Shown here in pieces: positions 15,877 through 23,101 of a DNA stretch of 25,475 nt. The stretch lies in NCBI GenBank assembly GCA_009921785.1, contig RFXE01000003.1:1-25475 (forward strand), in the 5' to 3' direction. The position numbers were made by a program, and so were the translations under genes. A model generated the notes under the pieces. It saw nothing but the letters and a program-made list of their open reading frames with translations. It searched no databases and had not been told where the DNA came from. Each line of letters begins with the position of its first letter. The stretch's first letter is position 1. The stretch comes from Alphaproteobacteria bacterium (lineage in GTDB: Bacteria; Pseudomonadota; Alphaproteobacteria; Rhizobiales; Beijerinckiaceae).

Positions 15877-17490
15877 TCAGTGTCCGCTGCCGGAGAAACG
15901 CGGCAATGTATCGAACTGGTGATGCGGAGGTGGCGAGCTCAATGTCCATTCGAGCGTCGTAGCCCCTTCGCCCCAAGGATTATTGGCAGCACGAACCGGG
16001 CTCATATAAGCGCGCAGAATGCCATAGAAGAAGATCAGCAAACCTGCAGCGAAGATATAGGAGCCGTAAGATGAGATACGGTTCCAGCCCGCAAACGCAT
16101 CCGGATAATCGACATAGTGACGCGGCATGCCCGAGAGCCCGGTGAAATGCATCGGGAAGAAGAGCACATTCGCGCCAATGAAGGCGACCCAGAAATGGAG
16201 AATGCCAATCGACTCAGGAATGATGCGGCCCGACATTTTCGGGAACCAGTAATAGAAGCCCGCAAAGATCGAGAACACCGCACCGAGCGACAAAACGTAA
16301 TGGAAATGCGCCACAACATAATACGTGTTGTGAAGATTGCGATCGAGGCCAGCATTCGAGAGAACGACACCGGTCACACCACCCACCGTGAAGAGGAAAA
16401 TGAAGCCGATCGCCCATTGCATCGCAGCCGTGAAGCGGATCGAACCACCCCACATTGTTGCGATCCACGAGAAGATCTTCACGCCGGTAGGCACCGCGAT
16501 CACCATTGTGGCGAACATGAAGTAACGCTGCGTGTTAAGCGCAAGACCTGCGGTGTACATGTGGTGAGCCCACACGATGAAGCCGACTGCGCCAATCGCC
16601 ACCATTGCATACGCCATGCCGAGATAGCCGAAGATCGGCTTCTTCGAGAATGTCGAGATGATGTGGCTGACAATGCCGAAGCCCGGCAAGATCATGATGT
16701 ACACTTCAGGGTGACCGAAGAACCAGAAGAGATGTTGATAGAGAATTGGATCGCCACCATTGGCCGGATCAAAGAAAGCCGTGCCGAAATTGCGGTCGGT
16801 CAACAACATCGTGATCGCACCGGCGAGAACAGGCAGCGACAGAAGCAGCAAGAAGGCCGTTACAAGAAGCGCCCACGCAAAGAGCGGCATCTTGTGCATC
16901 GTCATGCCCGGTGCACGCATATTCAAGATCGTGGTGATGAAATTGATTGCGCCCAAGATCGATGACGCACCCGCCAAGTGAAGCGAGAGAATACCAAAAT
17001 CGAGCGCAGGGCCAGGATGGCCCATCGTTGCGAGCGGTGGATAAACCGTCCAACCACCACCGAAGCCGTTCGAACCTGGGGCGCCTTCAACGAAGAGCGA
17101 AATGCCCAATAGAGCAAAGGCTGCAGGCAACAACCAGAACGAAATATTGTTCATGCGCGGGAAGGCCATATCCGGCGCGCCAATCATCAGAGGCACAAAC
17201 CAGTTGCCGAAACCGCCGATGACGGCCGGCATGACAACAAAGAACACCATGATGAGGCCGTGACCCGTGACAAACACATTATAGGTCTGCGGATTAGTGA
17301 AATATTGAAGGCCCGGCTCTTGAAGCTCAAGACGCATCGCGATGGAGAGGAAGCCACCGACCAGACCCGCGATGATCGCGAAAATCAAATACATCGTGCC
17401 GATGTCTTTGTGATTGGTCGACATGACCCAACGCTTCCAACCCGTCGGGTCGCCATGGTGGGTATCATGAGAAGTCGCTGCGTGTGCCAT
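15877..17490 (-). CDS. ctaD: Cytochrome c oxidase subunit I (aa3 type)
   Basis: Catalytic subunit with heme a, heme a3 and CuB; reduces O2 to water and pumps protons. From ATG 17490 (AGGA upstream) it is 537 residues. Ligands by motif: H77 and H397 for heme a, H395 for heme a3, and H260, H309 and H310 for CuB, with the H260-Y264 cross-link pair in FFGHPEVYIM. Proton routes: D107 (D channel, IGAPDMAFPRMNN), E262, and K338 (K channel, TGVKIFSW), so it is an A1-type oxidase. Oddity: the usual His-Asp pair that binds Mg near heme a3 reads H387-N388 (LHNTYYVVAHFHY). The seven codons upstream of this ATG are also open but lack support. Confidence 0.98.
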   Translation of the reverse strand: MAHAATSHDTHHGDPTGWKRWVMSTNHKDIGTMYLIFAIIAGLVGGFLSIAMRLELQEPGLQYFTNPQTYNVFVTGHGLIMVFFVVMPAVIGGFGNWFVPLMIGAPDMAFPRMNNISFWLLPAAFALLGISLFVEGAPGSNGFGGGWTVYPPLATMGHPGPALDFGILSLHLAGASSILGAINFITTILNMRAPGMTMHKMPLFAWALLVTAFLLLLSLPVLAGAITMLLTDRNFGTAFFDPANGGDPILYQHLFWFFGHPEVYIMILPGFGIVSHIISTFSKKPIFGYLGMAYAMVAIGAVGFIVWAHHMYTAGLALNTQRYFMFATMVIAVPTGVKIFSWIATMWGGSIRFTAAMQWAIGFIFLFTVGGVTGVVLSNAGLDRNLHNTYYVVAHFHYVLSLGAVFSIFAGFYYWFPKMSGRIIPESIGILHFWVAFIGANVLFFPMHFTGLSGMPRHYVDYPDAFAGWNRISSYGSYIFAAGLLIFFYGILRAYMSPVRAANNPWGEGATTLEWTLSSPPPHHQFDTLPRFSGSGH

Positions 17491-17522
17491 TCGTTTGTTC
17501 CTAAGTATCACTGATTGTCCCT

Positions 17523-17543
17523 GAGCGGCGGAGACCGTCGCTC
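17523..17543 (-). other. Hairpin between ctaC and ctaD
   Basis: A 9-bp stem (one G-T pair) formed by 17523-17531 and 17535-17543 with a 3-base AGA loop, within the 70-base ctaC-ctaD gap. No T-run follows on the minus strand, so it is probably not a terminator. It may protect or separate the messages of subunits II and I. Confidence 0.5.
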
Positions 17544-17560
17544 GGCTTCACTCAATTGAA

Positions 17561-18400
17561 TTATTCATTCGCCGCGAGAGCGATCGGCTGAGCGTCATTC
17601 GAAGCAAATTTCTTTTTCGCTTCCGTGAGCCAAGCCGCATATTTTTCTGCGCTCACAATACGCACCGCAATCGGCATGTAAGCGTGATTGGCGCCGCACA
17701 ACCGTGAGCACTGACCGTAATAAATGCCTTCCTTATCCGTCTTGAACCATGTCTGATTCAAGCGGCCCGGTACGGCGTCCATACGCACGCCGAAAGACGG
17801 GATCGCGAAGTTATGGATCACGTCACCACCGACGACCTGAACAACGACTGTCTTGCCGGCGGGAAGAACGAGCTCATTATCAACCGCGAGCAATGCGGGT
17901 TGATTGGCCTTCTCAGCATCTTCACGCGGAAGCATGTAAGAATCGAAACCAAAACCGCCACCTTGATCTTCCGGATATTCATAAGACCAGTACCATTGAT
18001 GGGCGACCGCTTTCACGGTGATGTCAGCCTTCGGCAATTGAATCTGCATCGTCAAAAGACGGAACGATGGAATAGCGATAGCGACAAGAATGAGCGCGGG
18101 AATAAGCGTCCACGCGATTTCAAGACCGGTGTGATGAGTGGTCTTGGAAGGAACCGGATTGGCCTTCTCGTTGAAACGCACCACAACGATGACGAGCAAC
18201 AAAAGAACAAAGGCCGAGATCAACCCGATCACAATATTCACACTATTATGCAGCGTGCCCAAAAACTCGGCCATTTCAGTGACCGGGGTCTGCATATTCA
18301 TCTGCCACGGGGTCGGCTGTCCGGTTCCGGCAAAAGCGGCGCCCGCAAAGCAGGCTGACAGCAGAACGGCGAGGGTGGCGCCGAAATTCCTACGGGTCAT
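17561..18400 (-). CDS. ctaC: Cytochrome c oxidase subunit II (CuA)
   Basis: Receives electrons from cytochrome c at the CuA centre. It has 279 residues: a signal peptide (about 1-24, ending AAFAG), two membrane helices (about 52-74 and 95-117), then a periplasmic cupredoxin domain. The aromatic electron-entry patch is HQWYWSYEY (134-142). CuA ligands are H196, C231, C235, H239 and M242 in GQCSRLCGANHAYMP. The residue between the cysteines that is normally Glu (a CuA backbone ligand whose side chain holds Mg) is R233. The protein has no C-terminal heme domain. It is the first gene of the cta operon; GGAG lies upstream of ATG 18400. Confidence 0.97.
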   Translation of the reverse strand: MTRRNFGATLAVLLSACFAGAAFAGTGQPTPWQMNMQTPVTEMAEFLGTLHNSVNIVIGLISAFVLLLLVIVVVRFNEKANPVPSKTTHHTGLEIAWTLIPALILVAIAIPSFRLLTMQIQLPKADITVKAVAHQWYWSYEYPEDQGGGFGFDSYMLPREDAEKANQPALLAVDNELVLPAGKTVVVQVVGGDVIHNFAIPSFGVRMDAVPGRLNQTWFKTDKEGIYYGQCSRLCGANHAYMPIAVRIVSAEKYAAWLTEAKKKFASNDAQPIALAANE

Positions 18401-18436
18401 GATCGTGTCTTCTCCATCCAGGCGTGGGAGGCATCT

Positions 18437-18465
18437 GTTATAAGGGTCGCGGACATAAAAGTCTT
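18437..18465 (-). promoter_or_regulatory. Possible promoter of the cta operon
   Basis: On the minus strand TATAAC (18442-18437) is preceded at 17 bases by AAGACT (18465-18460). The -10 match is good and the -35 is weak (only the GAC core). It would start transcription about 25-30 bases before the ctaC ATG. Offered as a candidate only. Confidence 0.3.
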
Positions 18466-18614
18466 ACCGACTCTTGTGACCGGACTGCGCCGCCCGGCCC
18501 CCAAAAATCACAAACAAAGACGACGCGCAACGTCTGGTCGAATTAAAATGCGGGTTTCCTATCAAAAGACTTAAGAGATATGACCAGATCAGGTCGATTT
18601 GGACCGACCATTAT

Positions 18615-18643
18615 TTGACAGGGCCAAGCTTGCCGCCTTAGGT
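18615..18643 (+). promoter_or_regulatory. Possible promoter of the IalB-like gene
   Basis: Perfect TTGACA at 18615-18620, then 17 bases to TTAGGT (18638-18643), a poor -10. It lies 40 bases before the ATG of the IalB-like gene in the 284-base divergent gap with ctaC. The rest of that gap (18466-18614) shows only short weak inverted repeats, such as GGTCG/CGACC at 18592-18609. Confidence 0.3.
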
Positions 18644-18684
18644 GACAAGGCAACCGCAAAGAGCGCGGTAGGCGGGAGTAGTTG

Positions 18685-19212
18685 ATGGCCAAATCGTGGT
18701 TTCAAGGGGCTCTATTTGCCCTCTTGACCCTAATTCCGGCAGGTTTCGCCTGGGCCGCCAGCCCCGCTGCGACCCCAGCAACGCCAGACCCTGCAATTCG
18801 CGGTCAATATGGAGACTGGGCCCTGCGTTGCGATGCGGCTACTGGATCTGCCATCGAACAGTGTGTTTTGGTCCAAAACGTCTATGCCGAGGGCAAACCC
18901 GACATCCAACTCGTCGTTGTGGTCCTGAAAGCACCTGATGGCGGCTATCTTTTGCGCGTCGTTGTGCCACTGGGGATTATTCTCCCGGCAGGCCTCGGCC
19001 TCAAGATTGACGGGACCGATATCGGCAAAACCGGCTTTATGCGCTGTTTGGCCAATGGCTGCATGGCCGAAGTGTCGATGGATGACGGTCTCATTGGCCG
19101 GTTCAGCACCGGTTCAACCGCGCTTTTCATTATTTTCCCGACGCCGGGCGAAGGAACAGGTATTCCGATTCCGCTCGCCGGTTTCGCCAACGGACTTGCA
19201 AGACTGCCCTGA
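18685..19212 (+). CDS. Invasion-associated locus B (IalB) family periplasmic protein
   Basis: A 175-residue exported protein with a clear signal peptide (hydrophobic core about 8-20, likely cleavage after AWA near residue 24). The mature part has the IalB pattern: YGDWALRCD (42-50), then four cysteines C49, C60, C121 and C126 (MRCLANGCMAEV) that probably form two disulfides. It is named after a Bartonella invasion gene, but homologues are common in free-living rhizobial relatives and the molecular role is not established. ATG 18685 is supported by GGGAG at 18674-18678. It is followed 42 bases later by a lipoprotein gene in the same direction. Confidence 0.88.
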   Translation: MAKSWFQGALFALLTLIPAGFAWAASPAATPATPDPAIRGQYGDWALRCDAATGSAIEQCVLVQNVYAEGKPDIQLVVVVLKAPDGGYLLRVVVPLGIILPAGLGLKIDGTDIGKTGFMRCLANGCMAEVSMDDGLIGRFSTGSTALFIIFPTPGEGTGIPIPLAGFANGLARLP

Positions 19213-19254
19213 TCATCCGATCTGAGAATAGAAACCAGAGTTGAGGAGGACCCC

Positions 19255-19821
19255 ATGCCCTTCAAGCCCCAGCAATCCTTAAGTCTTATTGCCGCTTTAT
19301 CTCTCGGCCTTGCCGGCTGCATGAGCTCCGGTGGATCGCAAAGCCCCGCCAGCACGTCGGGCGGATCATCGCTCTTCTCGAATTGGTTCGCGGCCCAAAA
19401 GACGGAGCCCGCAGTGCAGGCCGTCGCCGTAGCGCCCGAACCAGACGTGCCCTGCCCCAAAGTTGACATTCGCGAAGGCGGCTCAACGTTACGTCAAGGC
19501 AAAGGCAGTGATGTCACCGTCCAATTTTCATTGCGTGATGTGGCGCGAGAATGTTCAGCTGGTAAGAATGGCGCGATTGTCATGAAAATTGGCGTTGAAG
19601 GCATTGCAGTGATCGGAACAGCCGGAAAGCCGGGTGTCGTCACTGCGCCGCTTATCATTACCGCCAAAAAGGGGGACAAAGTAGTCGCGACCAAAACTAT
19701 CGCGCTGAAAACAACCATTCCGGCCGACGAGAATCAGGCGCAGTTCCGTGTAATCGATCAAGGCTTCACGCTGCCGGCAGGCTCGGACGACGCCGACGTA
19801 ACGATTGGTTTTAAAGGGTAA
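19255..19821 (+). CDS. Putative outer-membrane lipoprotein of unknown function
   Basis: A 188-residue protein with a lipoprotein signal peptide: hydrophobic core about 9-20 and lipobox LAGC (19-22), then a Ser/Gly-rich tether (about 23-50). The mature domain (about 64-188) looks beta-rich and has two cysteines, C67 (DVPCPKVDIREGG) and C100 (VARECSAGKNG), which could pair. I do not recognise a functional family, though similar lipoproteins occur in related genomes. A GAGGAGG-like site lies just before ATG 19255. It probably shares a transcript with the IalB-like gene upstream. Confidence 0.85.
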   Translation: MPFKPQQSLSLIAALSLGLAGCMSSGGSQSPASTSGGSSLFSNWFAAQKTEPAVQAVAVAPEPDVPCPKVDIREGGSTLRQGKGSDVTVQFSLRDVARECSAGKNGAIVMKIGVEGIAVIGTAGKPGVVTAPLIITAKKGDKVVATKTIALKTTIPADENQAQFRVIDQGFTLPAGSDDADVTIGFKG

Positions 19822-19844
19822 ACAGGTCAACGCGACAACGTCTG

Positions 19845-19873
19845 TTGACAGATTTTGTCACTCAGGTCAGATT
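19845..19873 (+). promoter_or_regulatory. Likely promoter of the gcv operon
   Basis: Consensus TTGACA at 19845-19850, a 17-base spacer, and CAGATT (19868-19873, three of six to TATAAT). Transcription would begin near 19880, just before the first strand of riboswitch helix P1 at 19889, which makes the placement convincing despite the weak -10. Confidence 0.5.
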
Positions 19874-19888
19874 GAGAGGGCTTAATAT

Positions 19889-19983
19889 CTCTCGCGGAAG
19901 AATCCGGAAAGTTGCTTAGCGACTGACCCGGTGCCGAAGGCGCAACCGCCCCGGAAACGCTCAGGCCAAAGGACCGCGGAGAG
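19889..19983 (+). promoter_or_regulatory. Glycine riboswitch, aptamer 1
   Basis: First aptamer of a tandem glycine riboswitch. P1 is CTCTCGCGG (19889-19897) with CCGCGGAGAG (19974-19983, one bulge). An internal hairpin is visible around AGTTGC/GCGACT. The conserved core GTGCCGAAGGCGCAACC (19931-19947) and the ACGCTCAGGCCAAAGGACC segment (19957-19975) match the glycine class. It is the leader of a glycine cleavage operon, the classic location. Confidence 0.93.
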
Positions 19984-19989
19984 TTGGCA

Positions 19990-20102
19990 CTCTGGAAAGC
20001 GGATCGCCCGCAAGGACGATCCCACCGACGGGCGTAACCGTTTCTGAAGTGGTCGAACCCGACCAAACAAAAACGGGAAATCTCTCAGGTCATCGGACAG
20101 AG
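19990..20102 (+). promoter_or_regulatory. Glycine riboswitch, aptamer 2
   Basis: Second aptamer, six bases after the first. P1 is CTCTG (19990-19994) with CAGAG (20098-20102). Core segments are CACCGACGGGCGTAACCG (20023-20040) and ATCTCTCAGGTCATCGGACA (20080-20099). The internal hairpin TGGTCG..CGACCA is the variable stem. The close spacing is that of the tandem glycine riboswitches; binding is expected to turn the gcv genes on. Confidence 0.93.
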
Positions 20103-20105
20103 GGG

Positions 20106-20154
20106 GCACTCTCCGGATCATCCCGATCCGGACGAAGTGCGTTCTTGTCCGGAG
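20106..20154 (+). promoter_or_regulatory. Riboswitch expression platform sequestering the gcvT ribosome binding site
   Basis: Two exclusive structures share one strand. TCCGGATC (20112-20119) pairs perfectly with GATCCGGA (20125-20132) across a 5-base loop. Alternatively CTCCGGA (20111-20117) pairs with TCCGGAG (20148-20154), which contains the gcvT Shine-Dalgarno GGAG (20151-20154). An outer helix GCACT (20106-20110)/AGTGC (20136-20140) can extend the first form. This points to control of translation initiation rather than termination, since no T-run follows either hairpin. Confidence 0.7.
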
Positions 20155-20161
20155 ACTTTTG

Positions 20162-21301
20162 ATGACCGACCCTGCCTCAGCCCCTACCAAACGCACGCCC
20201 CTTTACGATCTGCACGTTGCCCTTGGCGCGCGCATCGTTCCTTTCGCGGGCTATGACATGCCCGTTCAATATCCGACGGGTATTCTGACCGAACATCAAT
20301 GGACGCGCACCGAAGCGGGTCTCTTTGATGTGTCCCATATGGGGCAGTGCTTTCTGATTGGCGCTGATCATGAGACGACTGCGCGTGCGCTTGAAACATT
20401 GATCCCTGCCGACATTGTTAATCTAAAGCCTGGGCAGCAGCGCTATTCGCAATTCCTCACTGAGGATGGCGGTATTCTCGACGACATCATGGTCACGCGT
20501 TCAGCCTTGCCGGAAGAAGACGGCACGCTGATGGTGGTTGTGAATGCGGGGTGCAAAGATCAAGATTTTGCACATCTCGCAAAACATCTGCCAAAAACAA
20601 TCAAACTCATTCTCGCGCCGCATCGCGCCTTGCTCGCATTGCAAGGACCAAAAGCGGCAAGCGTGCTCGCGCGCTTCGCACCAGACGTCGCGACCATGCC
20701 CTTTATGAGTGCACTTTCAACAAAGATTGATGGTGTGCCGGTTCATATTTCGCGTTCGGGTTACTCAGGCGAAGACGGCTACGAAATTTCAATTCACGAA
20801 GACAAAGTGCGCGCGCTTGCAGAAAAGCTTCTCAAAGAAAGCGAAGTGAAACCGATTGGTTTGGGCGCACGTGATTCCTTGCGTCTTGAAGCTGGTCTTT
20901 GCCTTTATGGCCATGAGCTTGACCTCACAACATCGCCCGTTGAAGCGAATATCCAATGGTCCATTCAAAAGCGTCGTCGTGAAGACGGTGGCTTTCCCGG
21001 CTATGAGCGCATCAAACGGGAATTGACTGAAGGTCCGAAACGCAAACGCGTGGGCATCAAGCCGGAAGGCCGCGCGCCAGCACGCGAAGGCACCGAGATT
21101 CATGATGACGCGGGCGATAAAATTGGTGTTGTAACATCGGGTGGATTCGGCCCAACGCTGAATGGCCCCTGTGCGATGGGTTATGTCGACACTGCTCATG
21201 CTGCTCTGGGAACGCGCGTGTCGTTGATCGTGCGCGGCACCCCAATGCCTGCTGAAATTACCGCAATGCCCTTTGTGCCGAACCGCTTCTATCGCGGCTA
21301 A
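20162..21301 (+). CDS. gcvT: Glycine cleavage system T protein (aminomethyltransferase)
   Basis: Moves the methylene group from the aminomethyl-lipoyl H protein to tetrahydrofolate and releases ammonia. From ATG 20162 (GGAG 7 bases upstream) it is 379 residues. Visible signatures are PFAGYDMPVQYPTGILTEH, GLFDVSHMGQ near 60, the folate-site TEDGGILDDIMV, RSGYSGEDGYEIS, GARDSLRLEAGLCLYGHEL, and the C-terminal GxVTSGGFGPTLNGPCAMGYV. This is true GcvT rather than the YgfZ or dimethylglycine dehydrogenase types. It is the first gene of the gcv operon and directly follows the riboswitch. Confidence 0.97.
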   Translation: MTDPASAPTKRTPLYDLHVALGARIVPFAGYDMPVQYPTGILTEHQWTRTEAGLFDVSHMGQCFLIGADHETTARALETLIPADIVNLKPGQQRYSQFLTEDGGILDDIMVTRSALPEEDGTLMVVVNAGCKDQDFAHLAKHLPKTIKLILAPHRALLALQGPKAASVLARFAPDVATMPFMSALSTKIDGVPVHISRSGYSGEDGYEISIHEDKVRALAEKLLKESEVKPIGLGARDSLRLEAGLCLYGHELDLTTSPVEANIQWSIQKRRREDGGFPGYERIKRELTEGPKRKRVGIKPEGRAPAREGTEIHDDAGDKIGVVTSGGFGPTLNGPCAMGYVDTAHAALGTRVSLIVRGTPMPAEITAMPFVPNRFYRG

Positions 21302-21352
21302 AACTTCATATCACTTACGACTGCTCTACAAAAAAAATGAAAGGAACATCCG

Positions 21353-21727
21353 ATGGGAAATACGCATTACACAAAAGATCACGAATATGTCCGCGTTGAA
21401 GGCGATGTCGCAACTTTCGGCATTACCGATTATGCCCAAAGCCAATTGGGCGATGTGGTCTTCGTTGAAGTACCGAAAGTGGGCGCGCATTTGAAACAAG
21501 GCGCAGAAGCGGCCGTTGTTGAAAGCGTAAAAGCAGCGAGCGAAGTCTATGCGCCGGTTTCTGGCGAAGTGATCGAATCAAACGCAGCACTCGAAGGCAC
21601 ACCCGCCACCGTCAATGAAGATCCGGAAGGCAAAGGCTGGTTCGGCAAAATCAAACTCGCGAACAAAAGCGAACTCGACGCTTTGATGAGTGAAGCCGAT
21701 TACAAAACCTATCTCTCAACGCTCTGA
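21353..21727 (+). CDS. gcvH: Glycine cleavage system H protein
   Basis: Lipoyl carrier shuttling the aminomethyl group between the P, T and L proteins. Its 124 residues are the normal length. The lipoylated lysine is K60 in VVESVKAASEVYAPVSGEV, and the protein opens with HYTKDHEYVRVEGDVATFGI and closes with the usual NEDPEGKGWFGKIKL segment. AAAGGA lies about 8 bases before ATG 21353. It lies 51 bases after gcvT. Confidence 0.97.
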   Translation: MGNTHYTKDHEYVRVEGDVATFGITDYAQSQLGDVVFVEVPKVGAHLKQGAEAAVVESVKAASEVYAPVSGEVIESNAALEGTPATVNEDPEGKGWFGKIKLANKSELDALMSEADYKTYLSTL

Positions 21728-21760
21728 TTGCCCTTTTCCCTTTCAAAGGATCATAAGCTC

Positions 21761-23101
21761 ATGCGTTATTTACCTCTCTCGGCCGATGACCGCAGCGATA
21801 TGCTGGCGCGTGTCGGCGTCGATCATATCGACAAACTCTTTGCGGATATTCCGCACGATAAATTACTCGACAAAGTTCTACCCCTTCCCCTTTCAAAAAG
21901 TGAGCTTGAGGTTGAGCGCATCTTGTCGAAGATGGCAGCGCGCAACAAATCTGCATCAAGCGGACCATTTTTTGTGGGTGCAGGCGCCTATAAACATCAT
22001 GTGCCGGCAACTGTTGATCATCTGATTCAACGCTCTGAATTTTTGACGAGCTACACGCCCTATCAGCCGGAAATCGCGCAAGGCACGCTGCAATATCTGT
22101 TTGAATTCCAGACACAAGTTGCCGCGCTGACGGGCATGGATGTTGCCAATGCTTCGATGTATGACGGCTCGACTGGCACCGGTGAAGCGGTGCTGATGGC
22201 GCATCGCATCACCAAGCGCAACAAGGCGGTTCTCTCCGGCGGACTTCATCCGCATTATGGCGATGTCGTGCGGACATTGTCCGAAATGGCCAATGCCGAA
22301 GTCGTGACGTTAAAGCCTGATTTACGCGCAAAAGAAGATCTTATCGCAGCGATTGATGACACCGTGTCGTGCGTTGTCGTGCAATCGCCTGATGTGTTCG
22401 GCACGTTGCACGATTTGAAACCCATTGCTGACGCGTGTCACGCAAAAGGCGCGCTGCTCATTGCCGTCTTTACCGAAGTTGTTTCACTCGGTCTTGTGGC
22501 CTCCCCCGGCGAGCAAGGCGCTGACATCGTTGTTGGCGAAGGGCAATCAATTGGCAATGCCTTGAACTTCGGTGGGCCTTATGTCGGGCTCTTTGCGACA
22601 AAGACGCAATATGTCCGCAATATGCCGGGACGCCTGTGCGGTGAAACGGTGGATGCAGAAGGCAAGCGCGGTTTCGTGTTGACACTCTCGACACGAGAGC
22701 AACATATTCGCCGTGAAAAAGCGACATCGAATATCTGCACCAATTCGGGACTCTGCACACTCGCTTTCACCATTCATATGAGCTTGCTCGGTGAAAAGGG
22801 CTTGCGCGCTTTGGCCGAGGTTAATCACGCCAATGCGGTCATGCTTGCCGATAAACTCGCCAAGCTTCCGCATGTCGAAGTGATCAATGAGCAATTCTTC
22901 AACGAGATCTCGATTCGCTTGAAGGGTGATGCAACAAAGATCGTTGATCGCTTGGCGCATCATGGCATCATGGCGGGCGTACCGGCAGCGCGTCTATTCC
23001 CCGATCAGGGACTCGATGATGTGCTCATCATTGCCAATACCGAAGTCAATACAGATGAAGATCGCGATGCCCTTGTGGCCGCTTTGAAGGAGGCGATGTG
23101 A
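21761..23101 (+). CDS. gcvPA: Glycine dehydrogenase (decarboxylating) subunit 1
   Basis: N-terminal half of the split P protein, which with GcvPB decarboxylates glycine and loads the H protein. From ATG 21761 it has 446 residues, standard for GcvPA. Recognisable segments are FFVGAGAYKHHVPATVDHL, FLTSYTPYQPEIAQGTLQYLFE (split), DGSTGTGEAVLMA, and the later GPYVGLFATK with NMPGRLCGETVD. The half has the PLP fold but lacks the lysine. The frame is open 11 codons upstream, but AAGGA before ATG 21761 and homologue N termini support this start. Its stop overlaps the gcvPB start by one base. Confidence 0.96.
   Translation: MRYLPLSADDRSDMLARVGVDHIDKLFADIPHDKLLDKVLPLPLSKSELEVERILSKMAARNKSASSGPFFVGAGAYKHHVPATVDHLIQRSEFLTSYTPYQPEIAQGTLQYLFEFQTQVAALTGMDVANASMYDGSTGTGEAVLMAHRITKRNKAVLSGGLHPHYGDVVRTLSEMANAEVVTLKPDLRAKEDLIAAIDDTVSCVVVQSPDVFGTLHDLKPIADACHAKGALLIAVFTEVVSLGLVASPGEQGADIVVGEGQSIGNALNFGGPYVGLFATKTQYVRNMPGRLCGETVDAEGKRGFVLTLSTREQHIRREKATSNICTNSGLCTLAFTIHMSLLGEKGLRALAEVNHANAVMLADKLAKLPHVEVINEQFFNEISIRLKGDATKIVDRLAHHGIMAGVPAARLFPDQGLDDVLIIANTEVNTDEDRDALVAALKEAM

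Noticed and set aside
16117..16965. Long plus-strand open frame (282 codons) opposite ctaD
   Set aside because: It is the antisense of a highly conserved oxidase gene; its composition (many His, Arg, Glu) is what reverse reading of membrane-protein codons gives, and no ribosome site or family resemblance is seen.
19826..19849. GTCAAC/GTTGAC stem after the lipoprotein gene as a terminator
   Set aside because: Only 6 bp with a 12-base loop, and its right arm coincides with the -35 box of the gcv promoter; too weak to call.
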